DNA of 64,000 bases from Sphingorhabdus sp. 109 (GCF_902506555.1 NZ_LR732707.1:396001-460000); one strand, 5' to 3'. Counted from the stretch's first letter, positions 7,975 through 17,689 are shown. The notes: a model not told the origin generated them from the sequence alone. Translations and numbers: made by a program.

Positions 7975-10811
7975 CACATCGTTATCTTTGCGCCAAATTT
8001 GAAAGTCGAGCCATATTCTTCATATTGCAGCAGCCGCTGGGTCGATTCAAAACTCTGATAGGCAAAATATTTGGCATTGTTGATGTTGATCCATTCCGCA
8101 AACAGCCGCACATTCTTGTTCAGCTTGAACTTGATGCTGGCGTCGAGTTGGAAATGATTGTCGACATAGCGGTCCTCGCTGGCTTCCGCGCCGAGTTCAT
8201 CCAGATAGCGATCCCGATAGGTGCCTGCCAGACGGAAATCAAACGGGCCCTTCTCGTACCCCAGCACCGCGTTGAACGTATGCTTGGAACTGCTTGGCAG
8301 CGAGATGCTGCGCAGGTCCGTGATGTCGCCGTCGGTGGGAACCGTGCCGGTGGCATCGGTATAGGTATAGTTGAAATTGACCAGGAAGCCGTCGAGCGGA
8401 TCAGGCAGGAAGTTGAGTGCTTGCGCGAAGCCCAGTTCGATACCGAACGCTTCGGCGCTGCTGCCGTTGATCGGTATGGTCGCCTCGTCAAAATCGATGC
8501 CGAAGCGGGTGCCGTTTTCTTCCAGCGAATCTACAATGAAATTCTTGATGTCCTTGTAGAAGATATTCGCTGTCAGCGCACCGTTCGAGCTGAAGTAGAA
8601 TTCGGCGGAAGCGTCGAAGTTCCAAGCCTCGTAAGGCAGCAGGTCCGGATTGCCGAATTCGCCTTCGCGCTCATCGTCATCATTCTGCTCGACCGCAAAG
8701 CGGGGGGCCAGATCGGACAGGTTGGGGCGCACGACACTGCGATAGCCAGCGGCGCGCAGGACCAGGTTCCGCTGTGGTTCGAAGCGGATGTTGAGGCTCG
8801 GCAGCCAGTGGTCATAACTGCGTGAGAAGCTGTTGGGGGCAACGACCACCGTGTCTTCGGTAAACAGCACGCCGCCGAACGTGGCATCCTCCTCGACCAG
8901 GGTCACCGTATTGGCCGAGATGACATTTTCGGTGCGTTCGAAGCGCAAACCGCCGATCACGCGAAGTTTGTCGCTGTCCCAGCGGCCGAGCAGATAGCCG
9001 GCGTAAATATCTTCCTGGTTCACATAGTCGGAAACAGCGGAATCAAACTGGCTGTCAATTTCCTGCAATTCGAAATCGCCGAAATTGGAGCGGAAATATT
9101 CGGTCGGACCGGTATGGCTGGCAACCGGACCGAGATTGGTGATGCGATAGGTCTGGGTGCCTAGCACATCGGCCAGCGTGTAATTGCCGGTGCTGTCTTC
9201 ATAAAATTCGACATTATTGTCGTGGCTCTTTTCGCGCCAGCGCCCCTTGAAGCCGCCTTGTACGGTGAAATCGCCGCCATTCATGGCAAAAATACGGGAT
9301 ACGTCGAGACGGGCCGAATATTCTTCGTCCTGGGCATCCGACAAGCTGGTCAGCTCGACATCGTCCAGTTCGTAGACGCTGGCATCATTGGCCATCGCGC
9401 CACCTGAGGCAAAGCTGTAAAGCGGGACCCGGGGGTTGCTATAGTCAAACAGGACGCTGACGCCGTCATCTTCGAACTTGTTGGAAAAGGTGCTGGGATC
9501 GAGAGAGCCATTCTCATATTCGCTCGATTTCGACCAGCTGCCCGAATATTCGATTTTCCAGGGGCCGGTTTCGGTCTTGCCGCCGAGCACAACAGAGCGG
9601 ATCTTCTGGCTTTCCATGCGATCCTTGATGTCCCGTTCGATCTCGATTTCGCCATCGGCGTCGTCGAACAGGGCGCTGTTGGCATCACCGCTGCTCGCTT
9701 CCTCGTCGAGCTTGAAGGTCGTGCGTCCGCGAAATTCCTGATCGTCGAACTGGCTGTAGATGCCGCGCACATAGAGTTCGGTGCTGTCGCTGGCGCGGAA
9801 GTCGAAAGAGAGCGAAGCGCTGATCCGTTCCCGTTCGACATCATAGTCGCGATACTGGAGCTCTTCGGCATAGACGACACCATCGTCATTGATGTCCCAG
9901 CCGTCGGCTTCGATATTATCCGTTTCAAACTTGCGTTTGTAATAAGACAGGCCGCCGGCGACGCCGATATTGTCGGTCAAGCGGGTGGAGAAATCGATGC
10001 TACCCTTTGGCGAGATATGGTCGGCATAGTCATTATAGCTGCCTTCGAGCTTGCCGGTCAGCAGGTCTTTCTTGCGGTCAAAAGCGCTTACGGTTTTGAT
10101 TTCGATGGATGCGCCAATGGTGTCGGCGTCCATGTCGGGAGTCAGCGATTTCTTGATTTCAATCGATTCGATGAGGTCGCTGGAAATAACGTCGAGAGCG
10201 ACAGAACGAACATCGCTTTCGGGGGAGGGGATGCGCACGCCGTTGAGTGAAGAGGCATTCAGATTGGGGTCCAGCCCGCGGACGGATACAAAGCGGCCTT
10301 CGCCCTGGTCATTGAGAATATTGACGCCCGGGACGCGGCGGAGCGATTCGGCGACATTCTGGTCGGGAAACTGGCCGATTGAGTCGCGGGTCAGGACCGA
10401 AGAAACGCCATCCGCTTCACGCTTGCGGGACAGGGAACTCGCCTGGTTGGCGCTTTGACCGATCACCAGAATTTCCGAACCCCCGCCGCTCTTCAGCACG
10501 ATATTGGTAACAGTCGGGGCGGTCTCGCTAACCGAGATGCTGGTCTGGCTGGTGTCTGCGCCAATATAGCGCGTTTCCAGCGTATAGGTGCCGGCGGGAA
10601 CATCGGGAAAACGATAGCTGCCGTCGCGACCGGTGGTAACCACGCGGTCCAGTTCTACGATGCGGACCTGGGCGGATTGCAATCCTCTGGTGTCGCTGGG
10701 GTCACTGATCACGCCGCTGACCGTACCGGCCCATGCAGCGCCCGGAAGAGCAAGTAGAATTGCCGCCGATCCGATTAGTAACTCTTTGCGAAACTTAGAT
10801 ATTCTGGCCAT
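7974..10811 (-). CDS. TonB-dependent receptor, phytate-operon type
   Basis: 945 residues: signal peptide (about 1-28), a carboxypeptidase-D-like beta-sandwich (about 29-108), a TonB-box-like SEILVIGQS segment, a plug domain (about 130-245, with DQNVAESLRRVPGVNI, VSVRGLDPNLN and IESIEIKKS), then a 22-strand-type barrel. It would import a bulky solute across the outer membrane using TonB-ExbBD. The start has a GGAGGG ribosome site. Coupling to phytase suggests phytate or a breakdown product as ligand (inference). A Pho-box-like site lies 87 bases upstream. Confidence 0.93.
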   Translation of the reverse strand: MARISKFRKELLIGSAAILLALPGAAWAGTVSGVISDPSDTRGLQSAQVRIVELDRVVTTGRDGSYRFPDVPAGTYTLETRYIGADTSQTSISVSETAPTVTNIVLKSGGGSEILVIGQSANQASSLSRKREADGVSSVLTRDSIGQFPDQNVAESLRRVPGVNILNDQGEGRFVSVRGLDPNLNASSLNGVRIPSPESDVRSVALDVISSDLIESIEIKKSLTPDMDADTIGASIEIKTVSAFDRKKDLLTGKLEGSYNDYADHISPKGSIDFSTRLTDNIGVAGGLSYYKRKFETDNIEADGWDINDDGVVYAEELQYRDYDVERERISASLSFDFRASDSTELYVRGIYSQFDDQEFRGRTTFKLDEEASSGDANSALFDDADGEIEIERDIKDRMESQKIRSVVLGGKTETGPWKIEYSGSWSKSSEYENGSLDPSTFSNKFEDDGVSVLFDYSNPRVPLYSFASGGAMANDASVYELDDVELTSLSDAQDEEYSARLDVSRIFAMNGGDFTVQGGFKGRWREKSHDNNVEFYEDSTGNYTLADVLGTQTYRITNLGPVASHTGPTEYFRSNFGDFELQEIDSQFDSAVSDYVNQEDIYAGYLLGRWDSDKLRVIGGLRFERTENVISANTVTLVEEDATFGGVLFTEDTVVVAPNSFSRSYDHWLPSLNIRFEPQRNLVLRAAGYRSVVRPNLSDLAPRFAVEQNDDDEREGEFGNPDLLPYEAWNFDASAEFYFSSNGALTANIFYKDIKNFIVDSLEENGTRFGIDFDEATIPINGSSAEAFGIELGFAQALNFLPDPLDGFLVNFNYTYTDATGTVPTDGDITDLRSISLPSSSKHTFNAVLGYEKGPFDFRLAGTYRDRYLDELGAEASEDRYVDNHFQLDASIKFKLNKNVRLFAEWININNAKYFAYQSFESTQRLLQYEEYGSTFKFGAKITM

Positions 10812-10897
10812 GATGCCCTCCGGTAAATCTGATGTACCGGGCCTCTAGGCCTGAATTGTGAAGGGAATTGCCGGTTTTGAAGACTCCGGGGTGAATC

Positions 10898-10919
10898 TTT
10901 ATTGACGGTTTCATTACAG
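10898..10919 (-). promoter_or_regulatory. Candidate PHO box upstream of the receptor-phytase operon
   Basis: On the minus strand two 11-base direct repeats occur, CTGTAATGAAA then CCGTCAATAAA. They match the PhoB half-site CTGTCAT at 6/7 and 5/7 positions with the standard 11-base period and an A-rich spacer. The site is 87 bases before the receptor ATG. A phosphate-starvation control would fit a phytate operon. No convincing -10 was assigned. Confidence 0.6.
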
Positions 10920-10978
10920 GGGCGGGGCGCCGCTATCATTGCGCAGATGTTTGTTTTGCCGGGCGAGCAATCCCGCTT

Positions 10979-11410
10979 TCAGTGATCCTGGCGATTTTCG
11001 GGCAATGGGTGCGCGGCCGGCCTTGCCGGCTTTTCAAACCCGTTCAGGCCCATCCACCATTGCATGGCGATGATCGCGCCCTTGGCAGGCTGCAGCAGGG
11101 CGGCAATCAGGATCAGCGCCATGATGATTATGATCGTCAGATTGGTCCACATTGACAGGCCGAGTTCGTTGATCATGAAGATGATGATCGGCGCGAGTAT
11201 ATGACCGGTAACAATAATCGCCACATAGGCTGGGAAATCGTCAGCCTGTTGCGCGGTCCAGTCCTGGCCGCATAGCGGGCATTGATCGACCGGTTTGAGC
11301 AGGCGGGGAAACAGCCTGGCCTTGCCGCAGCTGGGGCAGCGGCCAAGCAAGCCGCGGATAAAGGCTTCGAACGCCGATTTCGGCAGACTGGGAGCACTAT
11401 ATTTGTCCAT
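10979..11410 (-). CDS. DUF983 family membrane protein
   Basis: 143 residues from the ATG at 11410, chosen because AAAGGAA lies about seven bases upstream; longer in-frame starts at 11485 and 11506 lack a good site. The N-terminus has two CxxC pairs (CPSCGKARLF and CPLCGQDW), likely one zinc ribbon, followed by two hydrophobic helices (about 67-90 and 94-115). This is the DUF983 pattern common in alphaproteobacteria, sometimes near cytochrome oxidase genes; the function is unknown. It stands alone here. Confidence 0.85.
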   Translation of the reverse strand: MDKYSAPSLPKSAFEAFIRGLLGRCPSCGKARLFPRLLKPVDQCPLCGQDWTAQQADDFPAYVAIIVTGHILAPIIIFMINELGLSMWTNLTIIIIMALILIAALLQPAKGAIIAMQWWMGLNGFEKPARPAAHPLPENRQDH

Positions 11411-11764
11411 CCGCTGTTCCTTTGCACCTTTGCTGGTGCCCATGTCGTCGACGATCCTGTCGAGCAAGGTTTCAAATCCGGCCATCTGTCTTTTTGTCCT
11501 GTCCAATCATCTCTGGATATCCAGGCCGCCAACACGGCCGCCTCTCGATTGCAGCCGCTCGGAAAATTCCGTCAGCAGGCCCCGGGAAAGTGAGCGCGCC
11601 GGTTTCGGGCAGGCGCTGTCTCGGTGGTGATATATATTCTGTCCGCTGGTCGATCAGGATCGCGGGGCCGAATAAGCCATCGTCATTGAATATTCTCTAT
11701 ACACCATCAAGGTAAATTGTTAATACTGATATTTGATGTTTAATATATCATGTGAGATTGATGG
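11411..11764. other. Intergenic stretch upstream of the HTH gene
   Basis: 354 bases between the divergent DUF983 and HTH genes. The last 70 bases are distinctly AT-rich against the local background and hold a candidate promoter; the rest shows no recognised gene or repeat. Part of it may encode an N-terminal extension of the DUF983 protein if an upstream start is used. Confidence 0.5.
11717..11746 (+). promoter_or_regulatory. Candidate promoter of the HTH-sulP unit
   Basis: TTGTTA and TAATAT are separated by 18 bases in the AT-rich stretch just before the HTH gene, 18 bases upstream of its ATG. Both hexamers are 4/6 to the consensus, so this is only a plausible site. Confidence 0.35.
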
Positions 11765-12085
11765 ATGATCACGTCACAACAGATGCGGGCGTCGCGGGCC
11801 CTGCTCGGGATTGACCAACGGCAGCTGGCCGAACTGGCCGGCCTGTCATTGCCGACGATTCAGCGTATGGAAGCGTCGGACGGACAGGTGCGCGGCGTGG
11901 TCGACACTCTGGTCAAGGTTATCGGCGCGCTTGAACGCGCGGGGATCGAACTGATCGGAGAAAATGCTCCCAGTACCGGCATCGGGCGCGGCGTCCGGAT
12001 GCGGGAGACCATAGAAGGTAAGGCGGCAACGGGTGTGGGTTCGATCCTGTTTGACCAGGCAGGCTCGGATCCGGAAAGGCAATAG
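11765..12085 (+). CDS. Small XRE-type helix-turn-helix regulator
   Basis: 106 residues. The first 60 form an XRE/Cro-like HTH (MRASRALLGIDQRQLAELAGLS followed by PTIQRMEAS, broken here for length), continuing with a helix VVDTLVKVIGALERAGIELI. The C-terminal 40 residues are low in recognisable structure. Such short HTH proteins usually bind operators as dimers. It ends ten bases before the sulP start, so both are probably one transcript and it may sense or control the transporter (inference). Confidence 0.8.
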   Translation: MITSQQMRASRALLGIDQRQLAELAGLSLPTIQRMEASDGQVRGVVDTLVKVIGALERAGIELIGENAPSTGIGRGVRMRETIEGKAATGVGSILFDQAGSDPERQ

Positions 12086-12095
12086 GCTGCCTGCC

Positions 12096-13766
12096 ATGAA
12101 CAGTTTAACGCCCAAGATCATCACCACCATGCGCGAAGGCTATGACCTCGCCCTGTTCAAGGCCGATGCCGTCGCAGGACTGACCGTAGCGATAGTTGCC
12201 CTGCCGCTTTCCATGGCACTGGCAATCGCCAGCGGGGCTTCTCCCGACAAGGGGCTGATCACCGCAGTCATCGCCGGTTTCCTGATATCCTTTCTCGGCG
12301 GATCCCGGGTGCAGGTCGGCGGGCCGACGGGCGCCTTTGTCGTGGTCGTGTTCAATGTCATTGCCCAGCATGGCTATGACGGCCTGCTGATCGCGACAAT
12401 GATGGCGGGGCTGATTCTGATCGCCGCCGGCGCGTTCCGGATCGGCCGGCTGATCAAGTTCATCCCGCATCCGGTCGTCACCGGTTTTACCGCCGGCATC
12501 GCGGTGATCATTGCCTCGAGCCAGGTGAAGGATTTTCTCGGCCTGTCGCTCGATGAGGTCCCTTCCGAGTTCCTGCCGAAATGGCAGGCCTATTTCGGAG
12601 CCATATCGACGGTGCAGCTAGCGACCCTGCTGGTCGGTGTCGGCGCCTTTTTCGTGATCATCGCGCTGAAACGATACGCGCCGAAACTGCCGGGCTTCCT
12701 GATTGCGCTAGTGCTGGCGTCGATCGTGGTCGCGCTGCTCAAGCTTCCCGTCGACACGATCGGCACCCGCTTCCCCGATATGCCCGTGACGATGCCGGCG
12801 CCATCGCTGCCGATCCTGAGCTGGACCCATATGGTCGAACTGTTGCCATCGGCCTTTACTATTGCCTTTCTCGCCGGCATCGAGGCGCTGCTTTCGGCGG
12901 TAGTCGCCGACGGAATGACCGGTACCCGCCACCGCTCCAACCAGGAACTGATCGGACAGGGGATTGCCAATCTCGGTTCGGTTGCCTTTGGCGGCCTGCC
13001 CGCGACGGGGGCGATCGCGCGGACCGCGACGAATATCAAGGCGGGGGCAAAAACTCCGGTAGCCGGCATGATGCACGCGCTGTTCGTTCTTCTGTTCATC
13101 CTGTTTGGCAGCAGCCTGATGGCCTATGTGCCGATGGCGGCACTGGCCGCGATCCTGTTCGTGGTTGCCTGGGGCATGGGCGAGATCGACCGGTTCATCG
13201 CGCTGCTGCGCATGCCAAACAGCGACCGCGCGGTTCTGTTGCTCACGTTCGGGCTGACGATATTGGTCGATCTGACCGTGGCCATCGGTGTCGGGGTGAC
13301 GCTGGCGTCGCTGTTGTTCATGGCGCGGATGAGCGAGACGGTAGAGCTGGAAAACGGCAATGCACCCGATCCCGATGCGGAAATTGCCGGCGATGATCCG
13401 AGCCAGCGGGACGATCTTCCCCACGGGGTGGAAGTGTTCCGGATCAATGGCCCGGTGTTTTTTGGCGTCGCCGGTGAATTGCTCGATGCGATGCGCAAGA
13501 TCGGACGGACGCCGAAAGTGATCATATTGCGCATGCGACTGGTGCCGATGCTCGACGCCAGCGGGGTGACGATGATCGAGGAATTTATCGAGCAGGCCCG
13601 CGTGTCCGGCGCCAAGATCATCCTGTCGGGCGTGCAGCCACAGCCGCGCGAAATGCTCGGGCGGATCGGTCTGGTCGAGAATGATGTCGCGGGCATCTAT
13701 TTTGAAGCCGATTACAAGGCATCGCTTGAACTCGCCGAAAAATTAACACTGGTCACCATTCACTAG
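12096..13766 (+). CDS. SulP family anion transporter with STAS domain
   Basis: 556 residues from the ATG starting MNSLTPK. A membrane part of 10-14 helices (about 20-420) carries SulP signatures (ADAVAGLTVAIVALPLSMA, FLGGSRVQVGGPTGAF, GGLPATGAIARTATN), followed by a cytosolic STAS domain (about 440-550, with VPMLDASGV, the usual phosphorylatable DxS loop). SulP proteins move sulfate, bicarbonate or dicarboxylates; the substrate is not readable. It follows the small HTH gene closely. Confidence 0.9.
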   Translation: MNSLTPKIITTMREGYDLALFKADAVAGLTVAIVALPLSMALAIASGASPDKGLITAVIAGFLISFLGGSRVQVGGPTGAFVVVVFNVIAQHGYDGLLIATMMAGLILIAAGAFRIGRLIKFIPHPVVTGFTAGIAVIIASSQVKDFLGLSLDEVPSEFLPKWQAYFGAISTVQLATLLVGVGAFFVIIALKRYAPKLPGFLIALVLASIVVALLKLPVDTIGTRFPDMPVTMPAPSLPILSWTHMVELLPSAFTIAFLAGIEALLSAVVADGMTGTRHRSNQELIGQGIANLGSVAFGGLPATGAIARTATNIKAGAKTPVAGMMHALFVLLFILFGSSLMAYVPMAALAAILFVVAWGMGEIDRFIALLRMPNSDRAVLLLTFGLTILVDLTVAIGVGVTLASLLFMARMSETVELENGNAPDPDAEIAGDDPSQRDDLPHGVEVFRINGPVFFGVAGELLDAMRKIGRTPKVIILRMRLVPMLDASGVTMIEEFIEQARVSGAKIILSGVQPQPREMLGRIGLVENDVAGIYFEADYKASLELAEKLTLVTIH

Positions 13767-13937
13767 GCGCTTGGGAACAGCCGCGGCGGATGGCCTGTGG
13801 GCAACGGCCCTAAGACGGACCTGCGGCCGCACGACGGGTTGCAATTCGGAAAAATGCTTGTCGCCTTGCCACGCTTCTGCCATCGAAAGCCGCGATTGAT
13901 GTTGAACATCCGCAACCGAGGCAATATCGCTTTACCC

Positions 13938-14657
13938 ATGCACGCCTATGCCAACCCCACCCGCTTCCTGTCGCTCGCCAGGCCGCTGACGCCGTTTCTG
14001 CTGTTCGGCGGTATCGCCATGGTAGCGATTGCCTGCATCTGGGGACTTTTGGCGACGCCGGCCGAGCGCTTGCAGGGCGATACGGTGAAGATCATCTTCG
14101 TCCATGTGCCGATGGCATGGCTCGGCATGGCAGGATGGTCCGGCATCGCGATCGCCAGCATTTCCGAACTGATCTGGCGGCATCCGCTCGCCTCACACGC
14201 AGCGCGCGCGATTGCGGTCCCGGGAGCGTTGTTTTCGCTTCTGTGTCTGGTGACAGGATCGATCTGGGGACGACCGGCTTGGGGGACCTGGTGGGTATGG
14301 GATGGCCGTCTGACCTCGATGCTGGTGCTGTTCTTTCTCTATCTCGCCTATATCGTGCTGGCCAACGAAACCGGCAAGGGCAGGGGGCAGAGCCGTATTG
14401 CCGCCATTTTCGGAGTTGTCGGCATCGTTAATCTGCCGATCATCCGCTTTTCGGTCGAATGGTGGGAGACCCAGCATCAGGGCACCAGCATCAATATTCT
14501 GGGCAAGTCGACGATCGATCCGCTCTATTTATGGCCTCTATTGATTTCGGCGGTCGGTTTCTCGCTGCTTTTTGGCGCAATTGTGCTTATGCGGATGCGG
14601 GCAAGCCTCGCGCAAACCAAGGTCGATGCCCGGCTGAAAAGGATGGCAGCAGAATGA
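13938..14657 (+). CDS. ccmC: Heme exporter CcmC
   Basis: 239 residues from the ATG at 13938; longer in-frame starts exist but add a non-hydrophobic tail. Six membrane helices and the periplasmic tryptophan-rich WWD motif (WGTWWVWDGRLTS, about 115-127) identify CcmC, which delivers heme to CcmE during c-type cytochrome maturation. FVHVPMAWLGM carries a conserved histidine. It heads a run ccmC-D-E-F-G-H-I with overlapping starts and stops; ccmA and ccmB are not in this window. Confidence 0.93.
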   Translation: MHAYANPTRFLSLARPLTPFLLFGGIAMVAIACIWGLLATPAERLQGDTVKIIFVHVPMAWLGMAGWSGIAIASISELIWRHPLASHAARAIAVPGALFSLLCLVTGSIWGRPAWGTWWVWDGRLTSMLVLFFLYLAYIVLANETGKGRGQSRIAAIFGVVGIVNLPIIRFSVEWWETQHQGTSINILGKSTIDPLYLWPLLISAVGFSLLFGAIVLMRMRASLAQTKVDARLKRMAAE

Positions 14658-14785
14658 ACCATTGGTCCTTTATCATTGCTTCCTACGCGTTTGTGCTGTT
14701 GGGCACAGCTCTGGTCGTGACGCATAGCTATCTGGCGATGCGCAAGGCGGAAGCGAAGGCACAACAGTTGAGCAAACGGAAATGA
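14654..14785 (+). CDS. ccmD: Heme exporter subunit CcmD
   Basis: 43 residues: one membrane helix (about 5-27) then a charged tail (RKAEAKAQQLSKRK), the usual CcmD form. It helps release holo-CcmE from the CcmABC complex. Its ATG overlaps the ccmC stop (ATGA) and its stop overlaps the ccmE start. Confidence 0.88.
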   Translation: MNHWSFIIASYAFVLLGTALVVTHSYLAMRKAEAKAQQLSKRK

Positions 14786-15231
14786 AGGCAAAACATCAAA
14801 GGCTGACGCTGGCGCTGCTGGCGGTGGTTGCGCTGGTTGGCGCTGGCCTGCTGGCAGCCTATGCGTTGCAGGATCAGGCGAGCTATTTCTATACGCCGTC
14901 GGATATTGTCGAACAGAAGCCTGCGCCGGGTACAGCCATCCGTCTCGGTGGCATGGTCGAGGAAGGTTCGATCCAGCGATCGGCCGACGGGGTCACGGTA
15001 CAATTTGTGGTCATGGATGCAGGAGCCCGGCAAAAGGTCACCTATACCGGCATTACACCGGACCTGTTCGCCGAGGGATCGGGCGTGGTGGCCGATGGCC
15101 GGCTGGATGCCAATGGTATATTCGGTGCCGAGACCTTGCTGGCAAAACATGACGAAAATTACATCCCGCGCGAGCTGGAAGGCATTGATATGACATCGGG
15201 CAAGCATAAAACCGAGACGCTGGTCCAATGA
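14782..15231 (+). CDS. ccmE: Periplasmic heme chaperone CcmE
   Basis: 149 residues: an N-terminal membrane anchor (about 7-29) and an OB-fold domain. LAKHDENYIPRE near 120-131 contains H123, the histidine that covalently binds heme, and the nearby tyrosine ligand. CcmE takes heme from CcmC and hands it to CcmF/H. Coupled by four-base overlaps to ccmD and ccmF. Confidence 0.96.
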   Translation: MKAKHQRLTLALLAVVALVGAGLLAAYALQDQASYFYTPSDIVEQKPAPGTAIRLGGMVEEGSIQRSADGVTVQFVVMDAGARQKVTYTGITPDLFAEGSGVVADGRLDANGIFGAETLLAKHDENYIPRELEGIDMTSGKHKTETLVQ

Positions 15232-17165
15232 TCGCCGAAACCGGTCTGATCGCGCTCTGGCTGGCCGCCGCGCTGGCGCTGCTGCAATTTGCGCTGGGCG
15301 CGATTGGCCTGCGGATGGGGCGGGACGATTATTACGCCGCAATCCGGCCGGTCGCGGTAGCACAGGGCCTGTTTGTCAGCCTGTCCTTCCTGCTGTTGAT
15401 ATGGCTGTTCTTGCGCTCCGACATGTCGGTCAAGCTGGTGGTAATGAACAGCGCTTCGGTGAAGCCTCTGCTGTATAAATTTGCCGGAACCTGGGGCAAT
15501 CATGAAGGATCGATGCTGCTCTGGGTTACGGTCATGGGCCTGGCCGGTGCCTTTATCGCGCTGTTCGAACGGTCGTTGCGCACCAGCACCCTGGTGGCAA
15601 CACTGGCGGCACAGGCCTTTATCAGCTTGGGATTCTATGCTTTTCTGCTGGTCTCGTCCAATCCGTTCGAGCGCATGTTCCCGGTGCCGGCAGACGGGCA
15701 GGGTCTCAATCCGCTGTTGCAGGATCCCGGTCTCGCCTTTCATCCGCCGACGCTCTATTTCGGCTATGTCGGACTGTCCGTGGCTTTCTCCTTCGCGGTC
15801 GGCGCGATGATCACCCGCGATGTCGGCGCAGCTTTTGCAAAAGCAATGCGGCCATGGGTGCTGGGCGCGTGGATATTCCTGACACTGGGTATCACGGCGG
15901 GCAGCTACTGGGCCTATTACGAGCTCGGCTGGGGCGGCTGGTGGTTCTGGGATCCGGTTGAAAATGCCTCGCTAATGCCCTGGCTGGCGGCGACGGCATT
16001 GCTGCACTCTGTAACAGTCCTGGCGACGCGCGACAGCCTGCGCGCCTGGACATTGATGCTGGCGGTGGTCGCATTCTCCATGTCAATGATCGGTACCTTT
16101 CTGGTCCGCTCCGGCATTTTGACGAGCGTTCATGCCTTCGCTGTAGATCCCGAACGCGGCAGCTTCATTCTGGCCCTGCTCGCCCTCTATATCGGCGGTG
16201 CGATGGCCTTGTTCGCGCTGCGGGTTGGCACGGTTAAAGAAGGCAAGAGGTTCGAACTGGTCAGCCGGGAAGGCGCGCTGGTGGCCAATAATCTGCTGCT
16301 GTCCGTGATCCTGGCTTTGGTCTTTATCGGCACGCTTTATCCGTTGCTGGTCGAAGCGGTAACCGGGGACAAGCTGTCGGTCGGGCCGCCCTATTTCAAT
16401 CTGGCAACCGGACCCTTGGCGCTGCTGCTGGTCGCGGTCATGGCGGCCGGGCCCCTGCTGCGCTGGCGGCGCGATAATGCGAAGGCGCTGCTGAACCGCA
16501 TATCGATCCCGATCCTCCTCACGGCCGCAACGCTTTTCGTACTGGTGTTGTTCACAACCGGCATGTCGATTCTGGCCCTGCTCGGCCTGGCGCTGGCGGT
16601 CGGTGTCGCCATCGCCAGTTTCGCGCCGCTGTGGAAGCGCAATCTGCGCCGGACGCCATTGCATATCTATGGCATGGTCTTTGCCCATTTCGGCATTGCC
16701 GTCGCGCTTGTCGGCATGGCGTGCGAAAGCAGCTTTACCGAGGAGAAGCTTGTGGCAGCAAAGCCGGGTGACGAGATTGTCGTCAACAACTGGCGATTGC
16801 AGTTCGAGGCGATCGAACCGATGGCAGGACCCAACTGGACCGCGCTTGAAAGCCGGATGACCGCGCAATATGGCGATGGTGTGATTCACGAAATCACCCC
16901 GCAGAACAGGATGTTTGCCGCGGCCCAGACGCAGACCAGCGAAGCCGCGCTGCTGACCCGCTGGAACGGGCAACTCTATGTCGTACTCGGTGAAGGCGAC
17001 AGCGAAGGACGCTGGCAGATACGCGTCTGGTGGAAGCCGTTCGTTACCCTGATCTGGTTTGGTGGCATATTGGTTGCGTTGGGTGGCTTTCTGGCGATGA
17101 TCGGCCGGTTGCAGCGTGGCTACAAGCAGCGCAAACAACGCGAATATGCCGAGATGATGCTATGA
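15228..17165 (+). CDS. ccmF: Cytochrome c heme lyase subunit CcmF
   Basis: 645 residues with about 15 membrane helices. The periplasmic WWD domain WGGWWFWDPVENASLMPW (about 231-248) and conserved histidines (for example AFHPPTLY) are typical. CcmF reduces and transfers heme from CcmE to apocytochrome CxxCH sites with CcmH/I. It starts in the ccmE stop, and ccmG starts in its own stop. Confidence 0.96.
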   Translation: MIAETGLIALWLAAALALLQFALGAIGLRMGRDDYYAAIRPVAVAQGLFVSLSFLLLIWLFLRSDMSVKLVVMNSASVKPLLYKFAGTWGNHEGSMLLWVTVMGLAGAFIALFERSLRTSTLVATLAAQAFISLGFYAFLLVSSNPFERMFPVPADGQGLNPLLQDPGLAFHPPTLYFGYVGLSVAFSFAVGAMITRDVGAAFAKAMRPWVLGAWIFLTLGITAGSYWAYYELGWGGWWFWDPVENASLMPWLAATALLHSVTVLATRDSLRAWTLMLAVVAFSMSMIGTFLVRSGILTSVHAFAVDPERGSFILALLALYIGGAMALFALRVGTVKEGKRFELVSREGALVANNLLLSVILALVFIGTLYPLLVEAVTGDKLSVGPPYFNLATGPLALLLVAVMAAGPLLRWRRDNAKALLNRISIPILLTAATLFVLVLFTTGMSILALLGLALAVGVAIASFAPLWKRNLRRTPLHIYGMVFAHFGIAVALVGMACESSFTEEKLVAAKPGDEIVVNNWRLQFEAIEPMAGPNWTALESRMTAQYGDGVIHEITPQNRMFAAAQTQTSEAALLTRWNGQLYVVLGEGDSEGRWQIRVWWKPFVTLIWFGGILVALGGFLAMIGRLQRGYKQRKQREYAEMML

Positions 17166-17689
17166 ACCGCTGGTTGCTCTGGTTGCCGCTTGCGCTGTTC
17201 GGCCTGCTTTTCGCCACCTTCGCGACCGGCCTTATCCTGCCGAAAGACAATATTATCGAGAGCAAGATGGTCGGCAAGCCGATGCCGGATTTTGCCCTGC
17301 CAGCGGCCATCGAACAACGACCCGGCTTGAGTAGCGCCGATCTGGCGAAGGGCAAGCCGACCTTGCTCAACATTTTCGCCAGCTGGTGCCTGCCCTGTAT
17401 CGCTGAGGCGCCGCAATTGCTGGCGCTGCAGCAGGCCGGTGTCGAAATCAACGCGATCGCCAGCCGCGACACACCGGAAGATATCGCCAACTTCCTGAAC
17501 CGCTGGGGCAACCCCTATGCACGGATCGGCACCGACACGACCAGCAAGGTGCAACTCGAACTGGGATCTTCCGGGGTGCCGGAAACCTTCGTCATCGATG
17601 GCAATGGCATTATCGTACATCAACATATTGGCGATATCCGGCAGGAAGATGTCGATATGCTGCTGAAACTGCTGGAGGATGCGGAATGA
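17162..17689 (+). CDS. ccmG: Thiol:disulfide interchange protein CcmG/DsbE
   Basis: 175 residues from the ATG overlapping the ccmF stop. One N-terminal membrane anchor (about 4-26) precedes a thioredoxin fold facing the periplasm, with active site W75-C76-L77-P78-C79 and the cis-proline segment SSGVPETFVID. It keeps the heme-binding cysteines of apocytochrome c reduced. Confidence 0.95.
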   Translation: MNRWLLWLPLALFGLLFATFATGLILPKDNIIESKMVGKPMPDFALPAAIEQRPGLSSADLAKGKPTLLNIFASWCLPCIAEAPQLLALQQAGVEINAIASRDTPEDIANFLNRWGNPYARIGTDTTSKVQLELGSSGVPETFVIDGNGIIVHQHIGDIRQEDVDMLLKLLEDAE

